64,000 bases of DNA from the NCBI RefSeq assembly GCF_000282095.2, contig NZ_AKKC02000011.1, positions 186,001 to 250,000 of the forward strand. Reading direction: 5' to 3'. This document shows positions 1 to 8,052 of this stretch, in pieces. The DNA is from Rhizobium sp. CF080. GTDB lineage: Bacteria > Pseudomonadota > Alphaproteobacteria > Rhizobiales > Rhizobiaceae. Every line of letters starts with the position of its first letter. Within the stretch, counting starts at the first letter, position 1. The position numbers were made by a program, and so were the translations under genes. Below the pieces are notes generated by a model. That model had not been told where the DNA came from. It saw nothing but the letters and a program-made list of their open reading frames with translations, and did not search any database.

Positions 1-35
1 AACCTCCGCCTCAGGTTCCCCGGCAACTGTCGGGG

Positions 36-899
36 CTACTTCACTGCTCCGGCGGTCATGCCGTTGATGAACTGGCGGGACAGGATGATGTAGACGATGA
101 TCACCGGGGCGGAGGAGAGCAGAAGCCCCGCAAACAGCACGCCCCAATCGGTCGTGTATTCGCCCATGAAGGTCGTCAGGCCCTGCGGCAGCGTCTTCAG
201 TTTGTCCTTCTGGATGAAGATCAGCGGGAAGAAGAAGTCGTTCCAGATCGGCACGACGTTCTGGATGCCGGCGATCACCATGGCCGGCCGGACCAGCGGC
301 AGCATGATCGACCACATGATCCGGGGTTCGCTGGCGCCGTCCATGCGGGCTGCGTCCTCGAGCTCGTTCGGAAGCGTGCGGATGAAGCCGGTCATGATGA
401 ACACGGTGGTCGGCAGGCCCATTGCCACATAGATGACGATCAGCGACAGCTGCGTGTTCAAGATGCCGAGATCGCGCATCAGGATGAAGAGCGGGATGAT
501 CGCGAGCTTCAGGGGAAGCGTCAGGCCCGCCAGGAAGAACATCAGCACGAAGCTCGCGCCCCAGAACTTGTATCGCGCGACCGCATAGGCCGCCATCGTC
601 CCGAGCGTCAGGATCACGACGATCGACGAACCGGTGACGATCACCGAGTTCATGAGATATCGCAGGAAGTTGGTTTCGTTCCAGATCTTCGTGATGTTGG
701 CGACGTTGGAAAAATCGGGGATGCCGAACGGCGACTGGAAGATCTGCGCATTGGTCTTGAACGCTGCAAACAGCATGATGAGGATGGGGGCGAGCATCAC
801 CGCCGTATTCAGGATCAGGATGAGCTGGATGAGCCCGTCCTTGCCGAGTGCTGCGAGGATGCCGCGCCGGTCGTAATAGCTTTGCGAAGCAACATTCAT
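36..899 (-). CDS. Carbohydrate ABC transporter permease, MalG type
   Basis: Inner-membrane permease of a CUT1 sugar importer. The 287-residue product has six predicted membrane segments and the cytoplasmic EAA loop (LEDAARMDGAS, about residue 180) that docks on the ATPase. The C-terminus reads NGMTAGAVK, a common ending for MalG-type subunits. It is the last gene of a minus-strand operon running HAD phosphatase, ATPase, binding protein, MalF-type permease, MalG-type permease, and its start overlaps the upstream permease gene by 4 bases. The substrate is not readable from this protein. The promoter region is shared with murQ, which suggests a murein amino sugar (inference). The family call is secure. 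Confidence 0.93.
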   Translation of the reverse strand: MNVASQSYYDRRGILAALGKDGLIQLILILNTAVMLAPILIMLFAAFKTNAQIFQSPFGIPDFSNVANITKIWNETNFLRYLMNSVIVTGSSIVVILTLGTMAAYAVARYKFWGASFVLMFFLAGLTLPLKLAIIPLFILMRDLGILNTQLSLIVIYVAMGLPTTVFIMTGFIRTLPNELEDAARMDGASEPRIMWSIMLPLVRPAMVIAGIQNVVPIWNDFFFPLIFIQKDKLKTLPQGLTTFMGEYTTDWGVLFAGLLLSSAPVIIVYIILSRQFINGMTAGAVK

Positions 900-1816
900 A
901 TCTGAATTTCCCTGGCCCGCAGCTTGAAGGTGATGATGCCGGCTACAAGAGCGATGAAGACGAAGATCAGCACGGCAAGCGCGCTGCCGGCGCCGAAATC
1001 CTGGCCCGAGCCGGACATGTTGCCGAAGGCGGTGCGGTAGAAATAGAGCCCGAGCACATCGGTCGCGCCATGGGGCGAGCCTTCAAGGCCCACCATCACG
1101 TAAGGGATCTCGAACCAGTTGAAGCTGCCGACGAAGAGCAGGGTAAAGACGACGGTGGCGCTCGGCGCCACCAGCGGCCAGACGATCTTGGTGATCTTGG
1201 TCCACTCGCTTTCGGTTTCCATCCTGACGGCGTCGAGGATTTCGCCCGGAATGCGCTGCATGCCGGCGAGGAAGACGAGCGTCGGGAAACCCACCATGTG
1301 CCATGCATTGGCAATAATCAACGACCAGAGCGCCGTGGAATCCTGTCCGAGCCATGGCTGGGCAAGTCCGCCAAGGCCCAGCCCGCGGAACGAGATGTTG
1401 ACCACGCCGAAGAGTGGATGGAGGAAGAGCTTCCAGAGAAAACCGACGATGATGGTCGACAGCACGACCGGCAGGAAGACAGAAATCCGGTGGAAGGCCG
1501 CACCCGGCAATTCGCGCCAGAGGCAGTATGCGAGCAGGAAACCGAGGCCGTTCTGCAGCACCATCAGCGCGAAGAAGACCCAGACGTTGTGAAGAAACGC
1601 GTTGACGGTCCAATCGGCATAGGGCTGCGTGAACAGCACCTTGTAGAAGTTGGCAAAGCCCACGAATTCACCGCGCGCCAAGCCGTTCCAATGGAAGAAG
1701 GCATAGGCAAAGGCCGAAATGATCGGGTAGACGACAAACAGCGCCACGAAGGCAAGCGGCGGCACGATCAGCGCCGAAATCCAGAGCCTTCGCGAAACAA
1801 GGGGCGATCCGGGCAT
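896..1816 (-). CDS. Carbohydrate ABC transporter permease, MalF type
   Basis: Partner of the MalG-type permease downstream, with six membrane segments in about 306 residues. The EAA loop is degenerate: where a canonical subunit has EAAxxDGA, this one reads LDAVRMETESEW, so the conserved glycine is lost. I prefer the ATG at 1816 over the GTG three bases upstream, because the GAGAG ribosome binding site is then about 5 bases away instead of 2. The gap to the preceding binding-protein gene holds an 8-bp GC stem (1839-1863). Confidence 0.9.
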   Translation of the reverse strand: MPGSPLVSRRLWISALIVPPLAFVALFVVYPIISAFAYAFFHWNGLARGEFVGFANFYKVLFTQPYADWTVNAFLHNVWVFFALMVLQNGLGFLLAYCLWRELPGAAFHRISVFLPVVLSTIIVGFLWKLFLHPLFGVVNISFRGLGLGGLAQPWLGQDSTALWSLIIANAWHMVGFPTLVFLAGMQRIPGEILDAVRMETESEWTKITKIVWPLVAPSATVVFTLLFVGSFNWFEIPYVMVGLEGSPHGATDVLGLYFYRTAFGNMSGSGQDFGAGSALAVLIFVFIALVAGIITFKLRAREIQI

Positions 1817-1838
1817 CACTACTCTCTTGAGGTTGGAA

Positions 1839-1863
1839 GCGGGGCGATTTTAGGCCGCCCCGC
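1839..1863 (-). other. Hairpin between binding-protein and permease genes
   Basis: Perfect 8-bp inverted repeat (GCGGGGCG at 1839-1846, CGCCCCGC at 1856-1863) with a 9-nt loop, in the 56-bp gap after the binding-protein stop. There is no strong U-tract. It may stabilise the binding-protein part of the message or partly attenuate transcription, as is usual in ABC operons. Confidence 0.55.
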
Positions 1864-1872
1864 CGCTTGAGG

Positions 1873-3111
1873 TCACTTCTTGAACGGCGCGTACCAGGCC
1901 GCAAGGCCGGTCGTCAGGTTCTTGCCGACCTCTTCCGGGGTCGCCTTGCCGCCGAGCAGCTTCTGGATCTCGCTCTGCAGCAGGACCGAACCGGACGGCT
2001 CGCCGTAACGGAAATGGACCAGCATCAGGTAGGGGATCGAGTGCTTGTTGAGGTCGGCCACTTCGCCAAGCAGCGGTTCCTTGAACGTGACACCCGGCAC
2101 CGCCGAGATGTTGTTCAGGTCGTTGGCGAACATCTGGCCGAATTCCTGGCTGGCGAGGAAGTTCAGGAACTTGACTGCGGCTTCCTTGTTCTTGGTCTTC
2201 GCATTGGCCGCATAACCGCCGTCGAAATAGAGGGCGACGAGCTTCTCGTCCTCGGCCTTCAGGCCGGGAGCGGCGAAGATGCCCATCTTCATGTTGGGGT
2301 TCTGCTTCTTGAAGTTGGCAAGCTCGTAGGAGCCGCCGACGAACATGCCGGCCATGCCGGAGGAGAAGAGCTGCTGGGCGGAAGCGTAATCAAGACCGAT
2401 GAAGCCGTCCGGGAAATATTTGGTGATTTCCTTGAGCTTGGTGAGTGCGCCGACATAACGCTTGTCGGTGAAGTCGGCCTTGCCGGCCATCAGGTCGTCG
2501 TAGAAGCTGCGGCCCATGATCGAGGAGACAAGGCCGCCGACCACGACTTCATTCTGCCAGGCGGTCGCCGTGCCGTTGGCAAACGGCATGACGCCGGCAG
2601 CCTTCAGCTTTTCGGATGCCTTGATGAAGTCGTCCCAGCTCTGCGGCTCGCTCAGGCCGTTCTTGTCGAAGATGTCCTTGTTGTAGATCACCAGCATGGT
2701 CTGGCTGGCAAAGGGAACGGCGTAGGTGGTCTTGTTCGAACGCATCGTTTCCGAGGCAAGCGCCGGCGCGGTGAACGTCGAGAGCGCCGGGACGTTGGTC
2801 TTGTCCAGAGCCAGAAGGTAACCGCCGCTTGCGACCGTTTCCATGCCGCCATAGGTGCGGGTGAACATCAGGTCCGGTCCCGAACCGCCGGCAAGCGCGG
2901 TCGACAGGATGGTGTTGTAGTTCGTCGCTTCGAACGTCTCGAACTTGACGGTGATGCCCGGGTTCTTCGCCTCGAAAACGTCGATGAACTTTTCGTACTG
3001 GGCCTTGTCTTCCTGGCGCCAGCTCCAGAAAGTCAACTCCTGTGCCATCGCCGGCAAAGCCGTCGCCAGCGCTCCCAGGGCTACTATCGTGCTGCAAACT
3101 AGCTTTTTCAT
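1873..3111 (-). CDS. Periplasmic sugar-binding protein (extracellular solute-binding family 1)
   Basis: A 412-residue CUT1-type binding protein that delivers the sugar to the permeases downstream. The N-terminus is a clear Sec signal peptide (MKKLV, a hydrophobic stretch, then PAMAQ with cleavage after AMA, near residue 23). The mature start ELTFWSWRQED and later motifs such as GPDLMFT and the GGSYELANF segment fit the MalE/UgpB fold. An AGAGGA ribosome binding site lies 9 bases before the ATG. The neighbours are ATPase and HAD genes upstream and two permeases downstream. The ligand is unknown. Proximity to murQ and the shared operator make MurNAc, anhydro-MurNAc or a murein disaccharide the leading inference. 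Confidence 0.93.
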   Translation of the reverse strand: MKKLVCSTIVALGALATALPAMAQELTFWSWRQEDKAQYEKFIDVFEAKNPGITVKFETFEATNYNTILSTALAGGSGPDLMFTRTYGGMETVASGGYLLALDKTNVPALSTFTAPALASETMRSNKTTYAVPFASQTMLVIYNKDIFDKNGLSEPQSWDDFIKASEKLKAAGVMPFANGTATAWQNEVVVGGLVSSIMGRSFYDDLMAGKADFTDKRYVGALTKLKEITKYFPDGFIGLDYASAQQLFSSGMAGMFVGGSYELANFKKQNPNMKMGIFAAPGLKAEDEKLVALYFDGGYAANAKTKNKEAAVKFLNFLASQEFGQMFANDLNNISAVPGVTFKEPLLGEVADLNKHSIPYLMLVHFRYGEPSGSVLLQSEIQKLLGGKATPEEVGKNLTTGLAAWYAPFKK

Positions 3112-3154
3112 CTGGTTCCATCCTCTTGGTATTTATAGGAGACGAAAAGTGCTT

Positions 3155-4225
3155 TCAGGCCGCCAACCTCTCCCTCGTTGCGCGACTGAAATAGTGGATT
3201 TCCTCTGAAGCGACCGTGATGACGACCGGCGTGTCCGGAGGCAGGTCGACCGAGGCCGAGGAGCGGATGCCGACCAGCGTGCCATCGCCGAGACGCACAT
3301 AAACATACGTGTTCTCGCCCAGGTATTCGGTGTAGACGACATTGCCTCGAAACCCGTCGGTGCTCTCGTCCGTGGAGACCGTCATCGCATCCGGCCGGAC
3401 GCCGATGACCAGATTTCGCTCGTCCGAATGGGGAAGGCGGGAGACGCTCACCGCACCCGATCCGGGAAGTGCCAGATGATTGCCGTTGCGCTCGACATCG
3501 AGAAGCGACATGCGCGGCGAGCCGATGAAGGTCGCGACGAAGGTATTCGCCGGTCTTTCGTAAAGTTCGCGTGGGCTGCCGAACTGTTCCACCTTGCCAT
3601 TGTTCATGACGACGATCCGGTCGGCAAGCGTCATGGCTTCCACCTGGTCGTGGGTGACGTAGATGGTGGTGCCGCCGATCTCGCGATGAAGCCTGGCGAT
3701 TTCCAGGCGCACGTCGGAGCGCAACGCCGCGTCGAGGTTGGACAGGGGCTCGTCGAGAAGCAGGACTTTCGGCTTCCTGACCAGTGCGCGGCCGATCGCG
3801 ACGCGCTGCCGCTGACCGCCGGACAGTTCCCGCGGCTTGCGCTTCAGCAGCGGATCGAGCCGCAGCATCTTGGACGCTTCGTCTATGCGCTTTTCGACTT
3901 CGTCCTTCTCAAGGCCCATCAGCCGGGCGCCGAAGGCCATGTTTTCGTAGACGTCCATATGCGGATAGAGCGCGTAGGACTGGAAGACCATGGCAATGCC
4001 ACGGCGCGATGGGGCGATGTCGTTCATCCGGCGTTCGTCGAGGTGAAATTCACCCGAGCTGATCGTATCGAGGCCCGCAATCAGTCTCAGCAACGTGGAT
4101 TTTCCACAGCCCGACGGACCGACGAAAACGACGAACTCCCTGTCGGAAATCTCGAGATCGATGCCATGCAGCACGTCGACGGATTTGAAGCTTTTCTTGA
4201 TGCCGCTGAGGGTCATTCGAGCCAT
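3155..4225 (-). CDS. Sugar ABC transporter ATPase, UgpC/MsmX type
   Basis: A 356-residue cytoplasmic ATPase energising the CUT1 importer. Walker A is GPSGCGKST (about 36-44), the signature is LSGGQRQR, Walker B is LLLDEPLSNLD, and the switch histidine is in YVTHDQ. The C-terminal third is the TOBE/MalK regulatory-like extension (PDAMTVS, LGENTYVYVRL). The start has a GGAG site 8 bases upstream. It lies between the HAD phosphatase (18-bp gap) and the binding protein. A close paralog sits at 43641-44735. Confidence 0.95.
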   Translation of the reverse strand: MARMTLSGIKKSFKSVDVLHGIDLEISDREFVVFVGPSGCGKSTLLRLIAGLDTISSGEFHLDERRMNDIAPSRRGIAMVFQSYALYPHMDVYENMAFGARLMGLEKDEVEKRIDEASKMLRLDPLLKRKPRELSGGQRQRVAIGRALVRKPKVLLLDEPLSNLDAALRSDVRLEIARLHREIGGTTIYVTHDQVEAMTLADRIVVMNNGKVEQFGSPRELYERPANTFVATFIGSPRMSLLDVERNGNHLALPGSGAVSVSRLPHSDERNLVIGVRPDAMTVSTDESTDGFRGNVVYTEYLGENTYVYVRLGDGTLVGIRSSASVDLPPDTPVVITVASEEIHYFSRATRERLAA

Positions 4226-4243
4226 GCCGAAACTCCGTACTCG

Positions 4244-4861
4244 TCAATTCAAAGTGTGCTCGGCGGCAAGCGCCGTGAGCAATTCAGCCGTTTCAACCGG
4301 GTCGCGATGGAGGATGCAATGCTGCCATCCGACTTCGCGTGCCGTCACGACGTTTTCCTCGATGTCGTCGATGAAGAAGACGTCCTTTTCAGAACATCCT
4401 TCCGCTTCCGACACCGCCTGAAAAATCATGGGGTCCGGTTTTTCAAGGCCCATTTCCTGGGACAGGTATTCGCGATCGAAATAACCGGCGCCCAGGAGAT
4501 TTTCGCTGATATAGCGCCAGTGGATCGACTGATTGTTGCTGAGGCAGACGACGCGATGATTTTCCCTGAGCTTGCGGACAAAACCGATGAACCCTTCAAA
4601 GCCCTCGGCGACATAGGCATGCTCGGCTGCGTAGATGCTTTCGGACGGCACGCCGAATACCTTGGCAAGGGCCTGCACGTAGTCGGGTTCCGTCGACCGC
4701 CCCAGTCGGAAATCGCGGAAGATTGCTTCCGGAACGTCGCCATATCGCAGGGAAGGGCCTGCAACGCCAGGCTTGGATACGGCACGGTCGCGCGAAGCCG
4801 GATCCAGTTTCACGAACACGCCGCCAATGTCAAAAATGAAGAGTTTTTCGCGTTTCTTCAT
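4244..4861 (-). CDS. HAD-superfamily phosphatase (HAD-IA type)
   Basis: Predicted sugar-phosphate or nucleotide phosphatase of about 205 residues. Motif I reads FDIGGVFV: the nucleophile aspartate is present, but the usual second aspartate is glycine, as in YihX-like proteins (FDLGNV). Motif II is CLSNNQS, motif III lies around EKPDP, and motif IV is FFIDDIEEN. I start it at the ATG at 4861 (MKKREK), which has a TGGAG site. The ATG at 4903 falls inside the likely -10 region. It is first in the operon with the sugar ABC transporter and divergent from murQ, so it may dephosphorylate a recycled amino-sugar phosphate (inference; it is not a clear MupP). Confidence 0.85.
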   Translation of the reverse strand: MKKREKLFIFDIGGVFVKLDPASRDRAVSKPGVAGPSLRYGDVPEAIFRDFRLGRSTEPDYVQALAKVFGVPSESIYAAEHAYVAEGFEGFIGFVRKLRENHRVVCLSNNQSIHWRYISENLLGAGYFDREYLSQEMGLEKPDPMIFQAVSEAEGCSEKDVFFIDDIEENVVTAREVGWQHCILHRDPVETAELLTALAAEHTLN

Positions 4862-4937
4862 GAGCCGGCTCCAGGCCACTCCCTCACCCTTAAGTGTTAA
4901 CAACCTATTAGATAATTCCGCCCTGTCAATTAAGCGT

Positions 4938-4952
4938 GGAATTTTTTATTCG
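4938..4952. promoter_or_regulatory. Putative RpiR/MurR-type operator, HAD/ABC operon
   Basis: The sequence is GGAATTTTTTATTCG, i.e. GAAT-N5-ATTC. The same 15-mer occurs exactly at 36321-36335. On the minus strand a TTGACA (4929 to 4924) follows after 8 bases, then TAGGTT at 16-bp spacing, giving a transcript start near 4895. Confidence 0.65.
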
Positions 4953-5117
4953 TCTCAAATGATTTCAACAGGCTAATCTGCCGGACCCTGCATCTTGATC
5001 GGGAGAGAACCGCGAGTCGCAGGGTGAATCAAGATGAAAAGCGGGCGGCCCACCTTCCGGCGTGCTGCGATTCCGCCGTCGTGCCGTTCGTTCCCAACGC
5101 TTCCTCCCCAGCAGGAT

Positions 5118-5163
5118 GGAATATAAAATTCTTTCAATTGTTGATGTTGGGAATTTTCTATCG
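5118..5163. promoter_or_regulatory. Putative operator pair and promoter of murQ1
   Basis: GGAATATAAAATTCT (5118-5132) matches the GGAAT-N5-ATTC element. A degenerate copy, GGAATTTTCTATCG, begins 32 bp later at 5150. Eight bases after the first copy is TTGATG (5141-5146), with TAATCG (5164-5169) at 17-bp spacing. The second copy would then lie within the promoter spacer. Confidence 0.6.
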
Positions 5164-5214
5164 TAATCGTTGTCGCGGCGAAGGCTGCCAACCGAAAGCC
5201 CGCGGGAGAGGACG

Positions 5215-6153
5215 ATGTCAGAGAGCACGCTGGTTTCAGAACTCGAAAAGCTCGTTTCAGAAGGCCGAAATCCAAAAAGCCTCGAGATCGACGTGCTTTC
5301 GACGATCGATATCGTCCGGCATATCAATGACGAGGACAAGACCGTTCCTTATGCGGTCGAAAAAGTGCTTCCCGATATGGCGCGGGCAGTCGACATCATT
5401 GTCGACGCCTTCAAGAGCGGAGGGCGGCTGATCTATGTCGGGGCGGGCACCAGCGGCCGGCTCGGCATTCTCGATGCTTCCGAATGCCCGCCGACCTTTA
5501 GCGTTCCGGAGGGCATGGTGGTGGGGCTGATTGCCGGCGGCCAGCAGGCTGTCTTTCGCGCCGTCGAAGGCGCCGAAGACGACCAGGCCGGCGGTCAGGC
5601 GGCGCTCACAGATAGCGACCTGACGGAGAGGGACGTGGTTGTCGGCATCGCTTCCAGCGGCCGCACGCCCTTCGTTATCGGTGCCTTGCGTTACGCGCGA
5701 GGCCTGGGTGCAAAGACGGTTTCATTGTCCTGCAATCCGGATTCCGAGATCGCCCGGTTTGCCGATGTGGCGATCACGCCCGTCGTCGGGCCTGAGATAC
5801 TGACCGGTTCCACCCGGCTGAAATCCGGCACGGCCCAGAAGCTGGTGCTGAACACGCTGACGACGACGGCCATGATCAAGCTTGGCAAGACCTATGGCAA
5901 CCTGATGGTCGACATGAAGGCCAGCAACAGCAAGCTCGTCGCCCGCGCCGTGCGGATCGTGATGCAGGCGACCGGCTGCACGACGCCAGAGGCCAAGGCC
6001 GTTCTGGAACGGACCGGTTATGACGTGAAACTGGCAATTCTGATGCAGATGACCGGAATGGGTGTGGACGAGGCGACCGCCGCCTTGAAGGCCAATGGCG
6101 GCTATATCCGCAAGGCTGTGACGCCTGCCGCCAGCCAGCCGGGTTCACGATAG
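5215..6153 (+). CDS. murQ: N-acetylmuramic acid 6-phosphate etherase (copy 1)
   Basis: Cleaves the D-lactyl ether of MurNAc-6-phosphate to give GlcNAc-6-phosphate and D-lactate, the cytoplasmic step that merges murein sugars with GlcNAc catabolism. The 312-residue length matches MurQ. Diagnostic blocks are INDEDKTV, GAGTSGRLG (the SIS-fold phosphate loop), LDASECPPT with the catalytic glutamate at 90, and VEGAED with the acidic residue at 121. I start at the ATG at 5215 (MSESTL), after GGGAGAGGACG; the upstream ATG at 5170 adds non-homologous residues. It is followed after 11 bp by a beta-lactamase-like hydrolase. A paralog is at 32999-33976. Confidence 0.95.
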   Translation: MSESTLVSELEKLVSEGRNPKSLEIDVLSTIDIVRHINDEDKTVPYAVEKVLPDMARAVDIIVDAFKSGGRLIYVGAGTSGRLGILDASECPPTFSVPEGMVVGLIAGGQQAVFRAVEGAEDDQAGGQAALTDSDLTERDVVVGIASSGRTPFVIGALRYARGLGAKTVSLSCNPDSEIARFADVAITPVVGPEILTGSTRLKSGTAQKLVLNTLTTTAMIKLGKTYGNLMVDMKASNSKLVARAVRIVMQATGCTTPEAKAVLERTGYDVKLAILMQMTGMGVDEATAALKANGGYIRKAVTPAASQPGSR

Positions 6154-6164
6154 GACAGAAGAAC

Positions 6165-7187
6165 GTGACAATAGAAGCTGCCGATGACGGAATAACGGGC
6201 GCGGCGGCACGCGCGTTCGAGCTCGTGCGATCTGCGGTCGATGAGGGCCGTATTCCAGGCGGAGTTCTGGGTGTCGTCGACCGAAGCGGAAGCCGGACTG
6301 TTCTTATTCACGGCAGCGCGCAGATTTTTCCAGATCGCAGGCCGATGACGCGCGAAACCTGGTTTGATCTGGCTTCGCTGACCAAGGTGATCTTCACCAC
6401 GACGCGGATTTTGCACCTGGCGGTGGTCGGCACGATCGATCTCGATGCACCCCTGACCTCGGTGATCCCGGATTTTCGCCAGCAGGACATGAGCGCCTGG
6501 GAACGGCAGGTAACGTTCCGGCAATGCCTCGGCCACCAGACTCATTTTCCGGCCACGACCCCGCTTTATATCCAGGGATTGTCGCCGCATCTGCTCAGAA
6601 CCTTCGTTCTTCAGCGCGAGTGGCCGAAGGGTGAGAGCGTCTATTCCGACATGAACTTCATCCTGCTTGGGTTCGCGCTCGAGCGGCTGATGGGTGAGGG
6701 GATCAGAGACATGAATGCCGGGCCGGGCTTTGCTTTTTCAGCCCCGCCCGAACTTTCCGCGGCCACCGAGCAATGCCCGTGGCGGCAGCGGATGATCTGC
6801 GGCGAGGTCCATGACGAAAACTGCGCCGCGCTCGAAGGCGCCGGTCATGCCGGTCTGTTCGGGACCGCGGACGCTGTCCTGGATTTTGCAGCCGGCCTGC
6901 TGGATGGCGACGCCAAAGGCGATCCGGTCGTCCAGATGATGCGTCAGCCGCTCTCGGAGAAACGAGCCCATGGTTGGGAGCGTCGATATGCCGGGTGGTC
7001 CGGTGGAGACGATTGCAGCGCCGCCACGATCGGACATACCGGCTTTACCGGGACCGGCCTCTGGATCGATTTCGAACGCGGGCGCGCCTGGACGCTTCTT
7101 ACCAATCGTATCCACCCGACGCGCCATTTCGACAGCGGCATTTTCGACCTGCGCCGCCAGGTCGGCGACGCGGTCTGCGCCTCGTAG
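6165..7187 (+). CDS. Beta-lactamase-family serine hydrolase (murQ1-linked)
   Basis: A 340-residue member of the class C beta-lactamase/DD-peptidase fold. The SxxK nucleophile motif is SLTK (S71, K74), the second-motif tyrosine is in VYSDMNF, and the third box is HTGFTG. It has no signal peptide, so it should act in the cytoplasm. It starts with GTG 11 bp after murQ1 and is surely co-transcribed. It is a paralog of 26777-27805, with long shared blocks such as PGGVLG, FDLASLTKVIFTTTRIL and TNRIHPTRHFDSGI. Bacillus keeps a beta-lactamase-like gene (ybbE/amlB) beside murQ, which supports a role in murein turnover. Whether it is an esterase, amidase or peptidase is unknown. Confidence 0.85.
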   Translation: MTIEAADDGITGAAARAFELVRSAVDEGRIPGGVLGVVDRSGSRTVLIHGSAQIFPDRRPMTRETWFDLASLTKVIFTTTRILHLAVVGTIDLDAPLTSVIPDFRQQDMSAWERQVTFRQCLGHQTHFPATTPLYIQGLSPHLLRTFVLQREWPKGESVYSDMNFILLGFALERLMGEGIRDMNAGPGFAFSAPPELSAATEQCPWRQRMICGEVHDENCAALEGAGHAGLFGTADAVLDFAAGLLDGDAKGDPVVQMMRQPLSEKRAHGWERRYAGWSGGDDCSAATIGHTGFTGTGLWIDFERGRAWTLLTNRIHPTRHFDSGIFDLRRQVGDAVCAS

Positions 7188-7254
7188 ACTTTCCGCCCGA
7201 GCACCCGTATCTCCTCGACCGGGCGACCGGGCAGCGGCTTGATCGAGGTGACTG

Positions 7255-8052
7255 TTACGCCGCGACCGACTGGGCGGGCGCCTTGGCGCCGGTCATGAAG
7301 GCGACCGCGTCGGACATCGTATAGTCCTTCGGGTTGATGACGGTGAGCCGTCGTCCAAGCCGATGGATGTGGATGCGGTCGGCCACTTCGAACACGTGCG
7401 GCATGTTGTGCGAGATGAGCACGATCGGGATGCCGCGCGAGCGCACGTCGAGGATGAGCTCCAGAACTTTCCGGCTTTCCTTGACGCCGAGTGCCGCAGT
7501 CGGTTCGTCGAGAATGATGACCTTGGAGCCGAACGCTGCAGCACGTGCCACCGCGACGCCCTGGCGCTGGCCGCCTGACAGGGTCTCGACGGCCTGGTTG
7601 ATGTTCTGGATCGTCATCAGCCCGAGTTCGGTGAGCTTTTCCCGGGCAAACTTGTCCATCGCCCTATGATCGAGTTTGCGCAGCACCGTGCCCATGAAGC
7701 CCGGCTTGCGGATTTCGCGGCCAAGGAACATGTTGTCGGTGATCGACAGTGCCGGCGAGAGCGCCAGGTTCTGGTAGACGGTCTCGATGCCGGCGTCGCG
7801 GGCTTCGAGCGGCGACCTGAAATTCACCACCTGGCCTTCCAGCTTGATCTCGCCGCCGTCGGGGCGGATGGCGCCGGAAACCGCCTTGATGAGCGAGGAT
7901 TTGCCGGCGCCGTTGTCGCCGATGACGGCAAGGATTTCTCCCGGATACAGGTCGAAATCCGCGTCGTCGAGGGCAGTCACGCGGCCGTAGCGCTTGAAAA
8001 GGCCGCGGGCGGACAGGATGGGTTCCACATTTGGCTGCATGGTCGGTTCCAT
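7255..8052 (-). CDS. frcA: Fructose-type ABC transporter ATPase
   Basis: Single-domain ATPase of a CUT2 importer, about 265 residues, unlike the roughly 500-residue double ATPases of ribose or xylose systems; this is typical of FrcA. Walker A is GDNGAGKSS (about 45-52), the signature is LSGGQRQG, Walker B is VIILDEPTAALG, and the switch histidine is in LISHNMP. The ATG at 8052 overlaps the frcC stop by one base; longer upstream starts would lie inside frcC. Gene order frcB-frcC-frcA matches Sinorhizobium, but no frcK follows here: the next gene (6165-7187) is convergent and unrelated. Confidence 0.88.
   Translation of the reverse strand: MEPTMQPNVEPILSARGLFKRYGRVTALDDADFDLYPGEILAVIGDNGAGKSSLIKAVSGAIRPDGGEIKLEGQVVNFRSPLEARDAGIETVYQNLALSPALSITDNMFLGREIRKPGFMGTVLRKLDHRAMDKFAREKLTELGLMTIQNINQAVETLSGGQRQGVAVARAAAFGSKVIILDEPTAALGVKESRKVLELILDVRSRGIPIVLISHNMPHVFEVADRIHIHRLGRRLTVINPKDYTMSDAVAFMTGAKAPAQSVAA

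Larger units (their letters stand above)
4862..5214. other. Intergenic control region between HAD/ABC operon and murQ
   Basis: A non-coding stretch of 353 bp, AT-richer than the flanking genes. It holds two GGAAT-N5-ATTC elements (4938 and 5118), a degenerate third (5150), and TTGA-type -35 boxes facing outward in both directions. It also holds a 9-bp inverted repeat (CATCTTGAT at 4991-4999, ATCAAGATG at 5028-5036) between the two promoters. Short open frames cross it but none has a coding look. Confidence 0.7.

Noticed and set aside
18..35. Stem CCCCG/CGGGG after the first permease gene as a terminator
   Set aside because: Only five continuous pairs and no T-tract in the minus direction; too weak, and close to the window edge.
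1867..3102. Open frame of 411 codons opposite the first binding protein
   Set aside because: The minus-strand gene has a signal peptide and family motifs; this frame has none.
7188..7254. Possible frcK downstream of frcA
   Set aside because: Only 67 bp separate frcA from a convergent hydrolase gene, so no kinase gene is present here.
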